Assembly: GCA_002412885.1 (NCBI GenBank)
Contig: DHVX01000061.1
Span: forward strand, 128,638 to 192,637
Direction of reading: 5' to 3'
DNA length: 64,000 nt
Source of the DNA: Bacteroidales bacterium UBA5197
GTDB taxonomy: Bacteria > Bacteroidota > Bacteroidia > Bacteroidales > Lentimicrobiaceae
Positions 16,444 through 25,129 of this stretch are shown here, piece after piece; position 1 is the first letter of the stretch, and each line of letters begins with the position of its first letter. The position numbers and the translations under genes were made by a program. The notes under the pieces were generated by a model. The model saw nothing but the letters and a program-made list of their open reading frames with translations. It was not told where the DNA came from and did not search any database.

Positions 16444-17193
16444 TCAAAGGGTTTTTAACATTTTCAGCAGTTCATTGCGTTTGCGAAACGAAACCGGGAC
16501 CTCGGTATTATCTTTTAAAACACAAAATAGTTCATCTTTCTTAAAACGCTTTAAAAAATTCAGATTAATCAGATGGGAATGATGTACCCTGAAAAAATTG
16601 CGTTCTTCAAGGAATTCTACAAACTCCTTTATCGACTTTGAGACTATTATTTTATCTCCGTCATTTATATAGAACATGGTGTAATTGCTGTTGGATTCAC
16701 ATCTTACAATATCATCAGTGTCAATGACATGTATAGCCTCTGCTGTTTTTAAAATTACTTTTTTATTTTCAGCACGCATTGGCTTAATGTAATCATTCAG
16801 CATTTGCTTTAAATGATCGTTAAGGTTATCTGAATTGATAAATTTTGACACCTTTGAAACGGCAGACTTTAATTCGTCGGGGTCGACTGGCTTGGTTATG
16901 TAATCAATCGCATTAAACTTAAATGCTTTTATAGCATATTCTTCATAGGCAGTAATGAAAATTAACTTGAAGTCTATTGGCAACAACTGACGTAACAGAT
17001 CGAATCCTGAACCATCCGGCATTTTTATATCGAGAAATACCAGATCGGGGTTGTGCGTTTTGATGGCCTTCACACCAGATTTTACATCCTCGCCCTCTGC
17101 CACAACCTCAACATCGCTGCAATATAATTTCAGCATCTCACGAAGGGTCTCACGCGACCTGAATTCATCATCAATAATTACAGCTTTCGTCAT
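16444..17193 (-). CDS. LytTR-family response regulator
   Basis: 249 residues. The receiver domain (about 1-120) has the acidic pair Asp8-Asp9, phospho-acceptor Asp55 (LVFLDIKMPDGSGFD), Thr81 and Lys101 (ITKPVD). The LytTR DNA-binding domain (about 140-245) has VILKTAEAIHVIDTDDIVRCES, FFRVHHSHLINLNFLKRF and a C-terminal VPVSFRKRNELL. It should act as a phosphorylation-controlled transcription factor. No histidine kinase is adjacent, so it is an orphan within this window. Downstream on the same strand, about 145 bp away, lie the small cysteine protein and PH-like genes; these are candidate targets, without direct evidence. Confidence 0.93.
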   Translation of the reverse strand: MTKAVIIDDEFRSRETLREMLKLYCSDVEVVAEGEDVKSGVKAIKTHNPDLVFLDIKMPDGSGFDLLRQLLPIDFKLIFITAYEEYAIKAFKFNAIDYITKPVDPDELKSAVSKVSKFINSDNLNDHLKQMLNDYIKPMRAENKKVILKTAEAIHVIDTDDIVRCESNSNYTMFYINDGDKIIVSKSIKEFVEFLEERNFFRVHHSHLINLNFLKRFKKDELFCVLKDNTEVPVSFRKRNELLKMLKTL

Positions 17194-17325
17194 TTTGTAA
17201 ATTTATAAGAAAACAAAATAGTCTTCCTTTACAGGGAAGTAAAAATAGCAAATTACTTTCAATTAAAATTAAAACCATTGTTAATACTGATTTAATTAGC
17301 TTTTGTATCTCTTGAATGCAATAAC

Positions 17326-17360
17326 AAAAGCACCGATTTGCTCTTGTTGGAGTGCTTTTT
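17326..17360. terminator. terminator-like hairpin upstream of yicC
   Basis: AAAAGCAC (17326-17333) pairs with GTGCTTTT (17352-17359) across an 18-nt loop, followed by one more T. It lies between divergent genes, with no obvious transcript to end on either strand. It could be the 3' end of an unseen small RNA or just chance. Confidence 0.3.
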
Positions 17361-17475
17361 AGCAATTATCAGCAATATTTTATTGAGCAAATTCAACGAA
17401 TAAATATATTAATAGTTGAAGAATTTGATACCCATGCATCTAAAAACGTATTTTTGTCAGCTAAAGAACAATACT

Positions 17476-18348
17476 ATGCTTAAGTCCATGACCGGTTTCG
17501 GTAAATCATCAGTTGCGCTAAAGGGCAAAACAATAACTTTTGAGATCCGATCGCTCAACAGCAAACAACTCGATCTGAATATGCGGTTACCGTCAATGCT
17601 CCGCGACATGGAGCCTGAAATAAGAAAAATGGTTAACCTTGTTGCAGAAAGAGGAAAAATAGAAATAAATGCATCAATTGATATCACCGGAGGAGAACTC
17701 CCTGCAGCCATAAATAAAGCACTTGCTATCGCTTATTACCGGGAGTTGCAGGAGCTTGCAAAGGAATTAGATGCTCCATCAGCCGATTTGCTTTCCATTG
17801 TAATGAAGATGCCTGAAATTAGCAAAAGTTCACGCGAAGAGATTACCGATGAAGATCAGGCAGCAATAATTTCAACTGTAAATGAAGCACTTGTAGTTTT
17901 CGACGAATTCAGAAAACACGAGGGATTGCTACTTGAAAATGACTTTTCGGAGAGAATCAACACCATACTTCGTTGTCTGGATGAGGTTAATCCCTTTGAG
18001 GAGCAACGCAATATTCAAATGCGCGAAAAATTAAAAAACAGTTTCAGCAGCTTTAACGAGAACAATACGTTTGACACCAACCGATTTGAGCAGGAAATCA
18101 TCTACTATCTCGAAAAGCTTGATATAACCGAAGAGAAAGTCCGCTTACGCAAACATTGCGATTATTTTCTGGACACCTTGAATGAAGAAGGTGCAAATGG
18201 GCGCAAACTATCATTTGTTTCGCAGGAAATCGGCCGTGAAATAAATACCCTCGGTTCCAAAGCCAGTGAAGCAAATATTCAAAAGATTGTTGTCCGCATG
18301 AAAGATGAACTGGAAAAGATAAAAGAACAACTTGCCAATATTCTTTGA
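17476..18348 (+). CDS. yicC: YicC-family endoribonuclease
   Basis: 290 residues from the ATG at 17476, which yields the conserved N-terminus MLKSMTGFGKSS. The family also shows FEIRSLNSKQLDLNMRLP, PEIRKMV and, near the C-terminus, GRKLSFVSQEIGREINTLGSKA followed by MKDELEKIKEQLANIL. YicC-type proteins are described as RNases acting on small RNAs or structured RNA in the cytoplasm. It is first in the run yicC-gmk-cyclase-nadD; its stop is 2 bases before the gmk ATG. Confidence 0.92.
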   Translation: MLKSMTGFGKSSVALKGKTITFEIRSLNSKQLDLNMRLPSMLRDMEPEIRKMVNLVAERGKIEINASIDITGGELPAAINKALAIAYYRELQELAKELDAPSADLLSIVMKMPEISKSSREEITDEDQAAIISTVNEALVVFDEFRKHEGLLLENDFSERINTILRCLDEVNPFEEQRNIQMREKLKNSFSSFNENNTFDTNRFEQEIIYYLEKLDITEEKVRLRKHCDYFLDTLNEEGANGRKLSFVSQEIGREINTLGSKASEANIQKIVVRMKDELEKIKEQLANIL

Positions 18349-18350
18349 GA

Positions 18351-18929
18351 ATGAATCACAACAGCAAAGGCAAATTAATCATTGTCTCAGCACCTTCGGG
18401 AGCCGGAAAAACCACTCTGGTAAAACATCTTTTAGACAGCGGGCTTAATCTCGGATTCTCTGTTTCTGCAACCAGCCGTCCTAAAAGAACCGGAGAAACT
18501 GACGGAAAAGACTATTTTTTTCTTACCCCGGAGCAATTCCGCGAAAAGATAAAAAACAATGATCTTCTGGAGTGGGAAGAGGTTTATGAGGGAAGTTATT
18601 ACGGAACTCTGAAAACGGAGGTAGAAAAGTTGCTTTTGGCAAAAAAAAACGTTATATTTGACGTTGATGTCGTAGGCGGATTAAACATTAAAAAAAAATA
18701 CGGTAATCAGGCATTATCAGTGTTTATCAGCCCACCTTCAATTGAGGTACTTGAACTTCGTTTGACCAATCGCTGCACAGACAGTGCGGCAACCATCGCC
18801 CACAGGATGGAAAAAGCCAGGTGGGAACTAGACTTTGCTCCTCAGTTTGATTTTATTCTGGTCAATAACAACCTTGAAACAGCCAAACAACAGCTTTTTG
18901 ACAAGGTAAAAGAGTTTACAGATTGCTAA
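18351..18929 (+). CDS. gmk: guanylate kinase
   Basis: Phosphorylates GMP to GDP with ATP. 192 residues from the ATG at 18351, two bases after yicC; an in-frame TTG at 18345 is a less likely start. The P-loop is SAPSGAGKTT (about 13-22), followed by the GMP-binding region VSATSRPKRTGETDGKDYFF and EWEEVYEGSYYGT, and the Mg-binding IFDVDVVGGLNIKK. The C-terminal helices contain RMEKARWELDFAPQFDFILVNN. Length and motifs are complete. The gene is tightly coupled to yicC and 12 bp before the cyclase gene. Confidence 0.95.
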   Translation: MNHNSKGKLIIVSAPSGAGKTTLVKHLLDSGLNLGFSVSATSRPKRTGETDGKDYFFLTPEQFREKIKNNDLLEWEEVYEGSYYGTLKTEVEKLLLAKKNVIFDVDVVGGLNIKKKYGNQALSVFISPPSIEVLELRLTNRCTDSAATIAHRMEKARWELDFAPQFDFILVNNNLETAKQQLFDKVKEFTDC

Positions 18930-18941
18930 ACACAAACTGTG

Positions 18942-20009
18942 ATGCAGAAAAATGAAGTAGTTCTTATGTTCTCCGACATTCGCGGGTATTCGCGATTGCT
19001 CGAGCTTGATGAGCAGGAGGCATTGGAAATACTTTCGAAACACAATGAAATATCGCAGCAACTCATCAGCGAATACAATGGCAACCTTATAAAAAGGCTG
19101 GATGATTCCATATTGGCGACCTTTCCTTCAGTAAACGATGCCTTTTTATGTGCAACTGATTTTCAGGCAAGGATCAAAGAATTTAACCTTAACCGGAAAA
19201 AGCCCAAAAGATTACTGGTAAGCATTGGGCTTCATAAAGGAGAAGCAGAATACCGGTTCAACGCACTTGCCGGAGAACAGGTAAATGTTACAGCCAGATT
19301 ACAATCTATGGCAGAACCAGGAGCTATATGTATGTCAGGTTGTTTTTATTCGGCCATCAGCCGGATGATTGAACCCAAAGTGATTGAATACCGCGATATT
19401 TCAATTGAAAACATCGAAGGCAGCCACAACGTTTATAAAACCCTTTCAATCTATCCCAATGAATTCAAGGCCGAAAGACCTGTAATTCATCAAAAATCAG
19501 ACTTCAGATACCGCATTAAAAACATTGAGCACATTAGAGGATCGGGGACCTCATTTCTGAGTACAACGCTGATTGCACTAACAGCTTTATGCTTATTCAT
19601 ATTATTAGCAGCAGGCCTGCAATCTCAGCAAACTGACGATCAGGCCATTACATTGATTAACGCATGGTTTTCTGCTCCTGCCACCTATTTTGCACTGATC
19701 CCCGCTTCATTATTTTTTGCTGCACTTTATGCCCGCCGGAAAATGCGGGCAGTTTTCGAAGATATACGCGATGTGGACAGAATCCTTGCTTACATTATGG
19801 CTCAATTGGGCTATCGGCAGCCAGTACATCGAAAAGGGTTCCTGTTGTTCAGGCCTGAACCGGGAAACTATTTTATTCTGGGGATGAGAAAATTCAGTGC
19901 AAGGGTTGATGGAAATACCATCATTCTTCAAGGCCCTTATCTTTACATGTCCCGATTGATTAAGATGCTCAAAAATTATGAACAAACAGGCAATACAAAA
20001 ATCAACTAA
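18942..20009 (+). CDS. class III nucleotide cyclase with C-terminal membrane region
   Basis: 355 residues from the ATG at 18942 (a GTG sits one codon upstream). The catalytic domain (about 5-170) has the metal-binding Asp12 in MFSDIRGYS and Asp55 in KRLDDSILATF, and transition-state residues Asn115 and Arg119 in GEQVNVTARL, so catalysis looks possible. Lys51 sits where adenylate-specific enzymes have Lys, favouring cAMP over cGMP. Two hydrophobic segments follow (about 206-228 and 246-266) and a soluble tail to 355. In most class III cyclases the membrane or sensor part is N-terminal; here it is C-terminal. The 3' end overlaps nadD by 32 bases, implying translational coupling. Confidence 0.85.
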   Translation: MQKNEVVLMFSDIRGYSRLLELDEQEALEILSKHNEISQQLISEYNGNLIKRLDDSILATFPSVNDAFLCATDFQARIKEFNLNRKKPKRLLVSIGLHKGEAEYRFNALAGEQVNVTARLQSMAEPGAICMSGCFYSAISRMIEPKVIEYRDISIENIEGSHNVYKTLSIYPNEFKAERPVIHQKSDFRYRIKNIEHIRGSGTSFLSTTLIALTALCLFILLAAGLQSQQTDDQAITLINAWFSAPATYFALIPASLFFAALYARRKMRAVFEDIRDVDRILAYIMAQLGYRQPVHRKGFLLFRPEPGNYFILGMRKFSARVDGNTIILQGPYLYMSRLIKMLKNYEQTGNTKIN

Positions 20010-20583
20010 ACCTACAGGGCTTTTCTTCGGATCGTTTAATCCCATTCACAATGGGCATCTTTGTATTGCCGAATATATGGTCGAATTTGGCGAGCTGGAA
20101 GAAGTATGGTTTATTGTATCGCCCCTCAACCCTTTAAAAGACAAGTCAACCCTGCTTTCCGATCAGTATCGACTTGACATGGTAGAAGCTGCCATCAAAG
20201 ATGATGAACGTTTCAGGGTGCTGGACATAGAGTTCAGAATGCCGCGCCCTTCATATACCATTGATACGCTTACCCGCCTTTCAGAATTACACCCAAACCG
20301 TCAGTTTGTTTTGATTGCCGGCACCGATGTACTTCCATCCTTTCACAAATGGAAGAATTATGAACAATTGCTTGAGCAATATCGCTTTATCATTTATCCA
20401 AGGCATGGCGACGAAAACCACCCTCTGCTGAGCCACCCATCGATAAAACTGCTCAACTCGCCGCGTATTGAAATCTCTGCAAGTTTTATCCGTGATGCCA
20501 TAAAAAACGAAAAAGGCATCAGGTACTTCATTCCTGAAAAAGTACGGGAAATGATTGAAAAAATGGGATTTTACAAAAGGTAG
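19978..20583 (+). CDS. nadD: nicotinate-nucleotide adenylyltransferase
   Basis: Makes deamido-NAD from nicotinate mononucleotide and ATP. 201 residues. The nucleotidyltransferase motif GLFFGSFNPIHNGHL is at about 14-28, with the Bacteroidota-typical PRPSYTIDTL and IAGTDVLPSFHKW, and the second ATP motif ISASFIRDAI near 165-174. The start ATG at 19978 lies inside the upstream cyclase gene. The 3' end overlaps the convergent hydrolase gene by 13 bp. Confidence 0.95.
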   Translation: MNKQAIQKSTKPTGLFFGSFNPIHNGHLCIAEYMVEFGELEEVWFIVSPLNPLKDKSTLLSDQYRLDMVEAAIKDDERFRVLDIEFRMPRPSYTIDTLTRLSELHPNRQFVLIAGTDVLPSFHKWKNYEQLLEQYRFIIYPRHGDENHPLLSHPSIKLLNSPRIEISASFIRDAIKNEKGIRYFIPEKVREMIEKMGFYKR

Positions 20584-21371
20584 GTTCTCCTGAAAAAATC
20601 ACGCAATGCCGGAAAAATCTTCTCCGGAGCTTCAAGAAATCCCATATGTCCTACCTTATCGAGCAGCATCACCTGAACATTGCGTGCCATCATTGCCTGA
20701 GCCATTACTTTATTGTATGGCATCCGGCTATCGCTGCGTCCGATCACAAAGTAGAGCGGAATTTCAGTCTCTATCAGAAAATCGAGGCTGCCTGTGCGTA
20801 ATCGCATCCCTTCAAGAGAAGCAACAATCGACTTTGCTGAAGTAGAAGCTGCCCGGTTGCGCATGATCTGTATCTTTTCAGCCAGCCTTTCACGGTTTTC
20901 CTCTGCAAACAAATCAGGGATAAATTGGTGAATAAAGCTGGAATGATCCTGCATGACCACATTTATCGCCCTACGACGATTTTCTTTGGCTGCTTCATCA
21001 TCCGGTGCTGCGTGGGAATGGAACAATACCAGACCTTTAAGCCTGTTGCTGTATCGCGAAGCCAAATCAAGCGCTATATAACCACCCATACTATGGCCGC
21101 AGATCACAAACTGTTCAATTCCAATATCATCGGCAACTGCAATTACCGCATCAGCCATATCTGACATTGAATGCACCTCCCCCATCAGGCCGCTGCGTCC
21201 GTGTCCGGGGAGATCAATACTTAATATACTGAACTCTTTTTCCAGTTCAGAAGTTAAGTCATTCCATATTTCAAGGGATTCCATAAAGCCGTGAAGAAAT
21301 ATCAGCCATGGCCCGTTGCCCGACCTGCGGTAATGCATTGGTGTTTCGCGGAAGTGAAAAAAATCGTTCAT
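20571..21371 (-). CDS. alpha/beta-hydrolase
   Basis: 266 residues of a classical alpha/beta-hydrolase fold. The oxyanion HGFMES is near residue 27, the nucleophile elbow is GHSMGG with Ser94, and Asp214 (IGRSDSRMP) and His242 (KVGHMGFLEAPE) complete a catalytic triad. No signal peptide, so cytoplasmic. Relatives include esterases, hydrolases of aromatic catabolism, and BioH- or MenH-like enzymes; the substrate cannot be chosen from sequence alone. It is separated from the upstream M24 peptidase by a minus-strand terminator, so it is probably its own transcription unit. Confidence 0.88.
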   Translation of the reverse strand: MNDFFHFRETPMHYRRSGNGPWLIFLHGFMESLEIWNDLTSELEKEFSILSIDLPGHGRSGLMGEVHSMSDMADAVIAVADDIGIEQFVICGHSMGGYIALDLASRYSNRLKGLVLFHSHAAPDDEAAKENRRRAINVVMQDHSSFIHQFIPDLFAEENRERLAEKIQIMRNRAASTSAKSIVASLEGMRLRTGSLDFLIETEIPLYFVIGRSDSRMPYNKVMAQAMMARNVQVMLLDKVGHMGFLEAPEKIFPALRDFFRRTYLL

Positions 21372-21384
21372 CTCTTTTTTAATT

Positions 21385-21421
21385 TAAAAAACCGCTGATC
21401 AGCTGTTTTGCTGACCAGCGG
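21385..21421 (-). terminator. rho-independent terminator after the downstream M24 peptidase
   Basis: CCGCTG-A-TCAGC pairs with GCTGA-C-CAGCGG (21392-21421), one mismatch in an 11-bp stem. Reading leftward the stem is followed by TTTTTT, so it terminates the peptidase gene that ends at 21460. Confidence 0.8.
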
Positions 21422-21459
21422 AAATAATAAAAGTTATCAAAACTTAAAAAACCTGCCTG

Positions 21460-22851
21460 TTACTTTGCCATTATTGCTTCAATATCAGCAACTGATTTCG
21501 GAATTGGTTTTCCAAGAACGCGGTTACCGGTTTCGGTTACAAGCACATCGTCTTCGATGCGGATTCCACCAAAATCTTTGTAGGATTCGACTTTATCATA
21601 ATTGATGAATTCAGTGAATTTGCCTTCGGCTTTCCACTGATCGATCAGCGCGGGAATAAAATAGATTCCCGGCTCAACGGTGAGTACAAATCCGGGTTGC
21701 AAACGGCGTCCCAGACGTAGAAAAGCAGTACCGAACTGTTTTGAACGCACAGTTTCGTCATCATAACCAACAAAATTTTCGCCCAGATTTTCCATATCAT
21801 GCACATCCATGCCCATCATATGACCAAGTCCGTGCGGGAAAAAGAGCGCATGTGCGCCGGCAGCAACTGCGGCATCGGTATCACCTTTCATCAGACCGGC
21901 ATTTTTAAGTCCTTCGGCTACTGCTTTGGCAGCAATCATATGAACTTCACGATAAGGAATTCCTGGCTTGATGGCTTCAATGGCTTTCATGTTGGCGTTC
22001 AGCACGATTTCATAGATTTCTTTCTGTCGCGGGCTGAATTTGCCTCCAACCGGAACCGTGCGGGTAATATCACTTGAATAAAGTGTTTTTTCTGATTCGC
22101 ATCCGGAATCGACCACCAGCATACGGCCTTCAACCAGTGTATTTCCATGATAATGATTGTGCAGCGTTTGCCCATCCATACTCAGGATAACCGGAAAAGA
22201 AACCGGACCTGCATTGGCCAATGCAACACCTTCGATGGTGCCGGCTATCTCCTGCTCAACAATGCCCGGATGTGCCATTTTCATGGCCGTGGTATGCATC
22301 AGGTAGGCGACATCAACCATTTTTTCAATTTCAACAATTTCTTCGGCCGATTTAATGCTGCGAAGTTTGACCACACCACGAATCAGTTCTTCAGAAGCAG
22401 CAGCTTTCAATCCGGCGGGAGCTATGCCCAATAATTCAGAAAGCATAATTTTGGTTTCACCGCGATAAGGAGGAAGAAAATGCACCTTACGGCCATTGGC
22501 AATCGCTTCTTTTACATAAGATTCAAATGCCGCAAGCGGTGAGGTATTTTTGATACCAACAAGAGCTCCCCTGTCAATCATTGAGGGCTGAGGTCCCATC
22601 CAGATAATGTCGTCCATATCCACATCATTTCCGAACAGGATATCTGTGCCATTGTCGAAATCTATGATTCCGGCCAGATCGGGCTGATTCAGTCCGAAAA
22701 AGTAGCTGAAAGTACTGTCCTGCCTGTAATGATAGGTATTTGCAGGGTAATTAAATGAGGCTTCCACATTTCCGGGAAAGATGGCTATGCCTGATTTTAC
22801 TTCAGTACGAAGCACATTGCGACGTCCTGAATAGGTTTCTGGTTTGAACAT
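21460..22851 (-). CDS. M24-family Xaa-Pro aminopeptidase (paralog 1)
   Basis: Metallopeptidase removing N-terminal residues before proline. 463 residues: an N-terminal creatinase-like domain (about 15-165) and a pita-bread catalytic domain. Metal ligands are Asp248 and Asp261 (VVDSGCESEKTLYSSDITRT), His344 (HGLGHMMGMDVHD), Glu393 (LTVEPGIYF) and Glu433 (GIRIEDD). The two Asp are 13 apart rather than the usual 11, so there is a two-residue insertion in that loop. It lies 113 bp downstream of a second M24 gene, possibly in the same transcript, and ends at a terminator. Confidence 0.92.
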   Translation of the reverse strand: MFKPETYSGRRNVLRTEVKSGIAIFPGNVEASFNYPANTYHYRQDSTFSYFFGLNQPDLAGIIDFDNGTDILFGNDVDMDDIIWMGPQPSMIDRGALVGIKNTSPLAAFESYVKEAIANGRKVHFLPPYRGETKIMLSELLGIAPAGLKAAASEELIRGVVKLRSIKSAEEIVEIEKMVDVAYLMHTTAMKMAHPGIVEQEIAGTIEGVALANAGPVSFPVILSMDGQTLHNHYHGNTLVEGRMLVVDSGCESEKTLYSSDITRTVPVGGKFSPRQKEIYEIVLNANMKAIEAIKPGIPYREVHMIAAKAVAEGLKNAGLMKGDTDAAVAAGAHALFFPHGLGHMMGMDVHDMENLGENFVGYDDETVRSKQFGTAFLRLGRRLQPGFVLTVEPGIYFIPALIDQWKAEGKFTEFINYDKVESYKDFGGIRIEDDVLVTETGNRVLGKPIPKSVADIEAIMAK

Positions 22852-22964
22852 ATTAATTTGATTTAAATTTTTGCTTTCGAAGATTGACTTACAAAAATAG
22901 CATTTTCAGGCTAACCGCAGCAAAACAATGCAATCACCTGCTTCCCTTTAACGGGAAATAATTG

Positions 22965-24251
22965 TTACTTCGCCATCAAAGCCTCAATTTCATCCGGTTC
23001 AATAGGAATGTTTGCCATCAGATCTATTGGATCCTCATCAACAAGAATATCGTTCTCGAGGCGAATGCCAAAACCTTCTTCGGGGATGTATATGGCTGGT
23101 TCGCAACTAAGCACCATTCCTTTTCGCAACGGGTATTGTTTGCTTCCTACATCATGCACATCAAGACCCATAAAATGCGAAGTACCATGCATGTAATACT
23201 TGAAAAATAATGGGTTAGCGGGATCCTGATTGTCCACATCTTCGCGGGTAAACAGTCCAAGTCCGATCAGTTCAGCTTCTATAATTTTGCACACCTGGGC
23301 ATGATACTTATCAATTGTTGTTCCAGGAACCAGCATTTTTGAAGCTTTTCGAAGTACCCGCAAAACAGCTTCATAAACCTGACGCTGCCTTGCGGTGAAT
23401 TTACCATTAACCGGAATGGTACGTGAACAATCCCCGGCATAATTTGCGTATTCGGCACCAAAATCAAGCAGAAGCAAATCGCCGTTTTTACATTCCTTAT
23501 CGTTTTGATTGTAATGAAGAATGCAATTGTTCACCCCCGATGCAACAATGGGAGGATATGCGTGTCCGGAAGCTCCGTTGCGAATAAACTCATGAACAAT
23601 TTCTGCTTCAACCTCGTATTCCATAACACCGGGTTTTACAAAATTAAGGATACGACCGAAGGCATCTCCTGTAATTTCGCAGGCACGGTTAATTAATTTT
23701 ATTTCTTCTCCATCCTTAATTATGCGAAGATCGGTGAGCAGTGGTGCAAGTCTTTCGAATGCATGCAAAGGGTAATCCATACGGAGTTTCTGCATAAACC
23801 GCAGATCGCGGGAAGGCACATCGGTCGTAAACCGGGGGTTTTCATTCTGGTTAAGATAAACAAAATCAGCTCTGGCCATCAGGTCACGGAAAGTGCTTTC
23901 GAAATCATCGAGCCATTTGACGGTAGTGACACCTGAAATTTCAGTAACCTGTTCGAGTGTATATTTATGACCATACCAGGTAACCATCTGATCGTTGGTT
24001 TTGACGGTAAATACAATTTCGCGCATGGCTTCAACCGGATGATTGGGAAAAAGAGTGAGGATGCATTTTTCCTGATCAAGACCGGTTAGGTAAAACATAT
24101 CGCTATGCTGCCGGAATGGAAAGCATTGGTCTCCATTACGCGGCATTTCGTCATTTGAATGTATGACTGCCAACGCATTGGGTTTAAGTTTTTTTTCAAG
24201 TCGCTCACGGTTTTTGCCGAAGAGAACGGGATTAATTGTTAAGTAACGCAT
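22965..24251 (-). CDS. pepP: M24-family Xaa-Pro aminopeptidase (paralog 2)
   Basis: 428 residues, closest to aminopeptidase P. The N-terminal domain shows RRERLEKKL-type start (FGKNRERLEKKLKPNAL), PFRQHSDMFYLTGLDQ and TWYGHKYTLEQ. Ligands are Asp263 and Asp274 (LDFGAEYANYAGDCSRT), His359 (HGTSHFMGLDVHD), Glu384 (SCEPAIYIPEEG) and Glu399 (GIRLEND), with canonical spacing. It shares the fold with the gene downstream but is clearly diverged, so the pair is an old duplication. It is divergent from sdhC. Confidence 0.93.
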   Translation of the reverse strand: MRYLTINPVLFGKNRERLEKKLKPNALAVIHSNDEMPRNGDQCFPFRQHSDMFYLTGLDQEKCILTLFPNHPVEAMREIVFTVKTNDQMVTWYGHKYTLEQVTEISGVTTVKWLDDFESTFRDLMARADFVYLNQNENPRFTTDVPSRDLRFMQKLRMDYPLHAFERLAPLLTDLRIIKDGEEIKLINRACEITGDAFGRILNFVKPGVMEYEVEAEIVHEFIRNGASGHAYPPIVASGVNNCILHYNQNDKECKNGDLLLLDFGAEYANYAGDCSRTIPVNGKFTARQRQVYEAVLRVLRKASKMLVPGTTIDKYHAQVCKIIEAELIGLGLFTREDVDNQDPANPLFFKYYMHGTSHFMGLDVHDVGSKQYPLRKGMVLSCEPAIYIPEEGFGIRLENDILVDEDPIDLMANIPIEPDEIEALMAK

Positions 24252-24290
24252 TCGTTTGCTATTTAGACTGAAAATAATTTATTGCTAAGG

Positions 24291-24321
24291 CTTGCATTTA
24301 GCTTGTTTATGGCTAAATTTG
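24291..24321 (+). promoter_or_regulatory. putative sdhCAB promoter
   Basis: CTTG (24291-24294), then exactly 19 bases, then TAAATTTG (24314-24321). This is one of the two best matches in the window to the Bacteroidota consensus TTTG-N19-TAnnTTTG. It predicts a leader of about 110 nt before the sdhC ATG at 24436. Confidence 0.6.
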
Positions 24322-24435
24322 TTTGCGCATATATTGAAAGGTTCCAATATATGACAAGGGAACAAATGTAATAACATAATTGTTGCCGAATTAAAAAAGC
24401 ATCTTAATTTTCTGTTAACCATAATCATAATCCAC

Positions 24436-25098
24436 ATGGCATTAAAGTACTCCTCAATCACCAAAAAGGTCATTATGGCGCTGGCAGGCTTGTTCCTGAT
24501 CAGTTTCCTTGTTGTGCACCTGGGTATCAATCTTTTAATTCTGAAGGACGATGGCAGGGAATCGTTCAACATTGCCGCCCATTTTATGGTCACCAATCCT
24601 TTGATTCAATCCATGCAATGGGTGCTTTTCGGAGGCTTTATCCTTCACATTTTACTTGGAATTGTATTACAAATTCAAAACTGGCTGGCCCGACCGCAGC
24701 GTTACAAAGTTGAAGGCTACTCACACACCTCGTTTTTCTCTAAATATATGATTCACACGGGGGCAATTATTTTTGCTTTCCTGATCATACATTTGATCAA
24801 TTTCTTCTTCAAAGCAAAGTTCGGTGAAATTCCACACATCATGATCAATGGAGAAAGTTACGAGGACATGGGAATTCTGGTGATTGAAAAATTCAAGGAA
24901 TTGCCTTATGTACTTATGTATGTGGTCTGGCTGCTGTTCCTTGGGTTTCACCTCGATCATGCTTTTCACTCAGCTTTACAATCACTTGGGCTGAATCACA
25001 GCAAATACACTCCGGTGGCTTTCGGTTTAAGCAGAGCTCTGGCAATATTGATAGCCGGTGGGTTCATTCTTATTCCGGTTCTGATTTACATTAGTTAA
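24436..25098 (+). CDS. sdhC: succinate dehydrogenase/fumarate reductase cytochrome b subunit
   Basis: Membrane anchor of complex II, carrying two b hemes and the quinone site. 220 residues with five transmembrane helices. His28, His71, His119 (or His107) and His172 lie in helices at spacings like the heme ligands of Bacillus-type SdhC, which supports a di-heme, one-polypeptide anchor (type B). There is accordingly no sdhD gene. First gene of sdhCAB, 31 bp before sdhA. Confidence 0.93.
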   Translation: MALKYSSITKKVIMALAGLFLISFLVVHLGINLLILKDDGRESFNIAAHFMVTNPLIQSMQWVLFGGFILHILLGIVLQIQNWLARPQRYKVEGYSHTSFFSKYMIHTGAIIFAFLIIHLINFFFKAKFGEIPHIMINGESYEDMGILVIEKFKELPYVLMYVVWLLFLGFHLDHAFHSALQSLGLNHSKYTPVAFGLSRALAILIAGGFILIPVLIYIS

Positions 25099-25129
25099 CT
25101 ATTTACTGATCAAAAAAAGTATTTCCGAA

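Noticed and set aside
17416..17475. N-terminal extension of yicC
   Set aside because: The family starts at MLKSMTGFG, matching the ATG at 17476.
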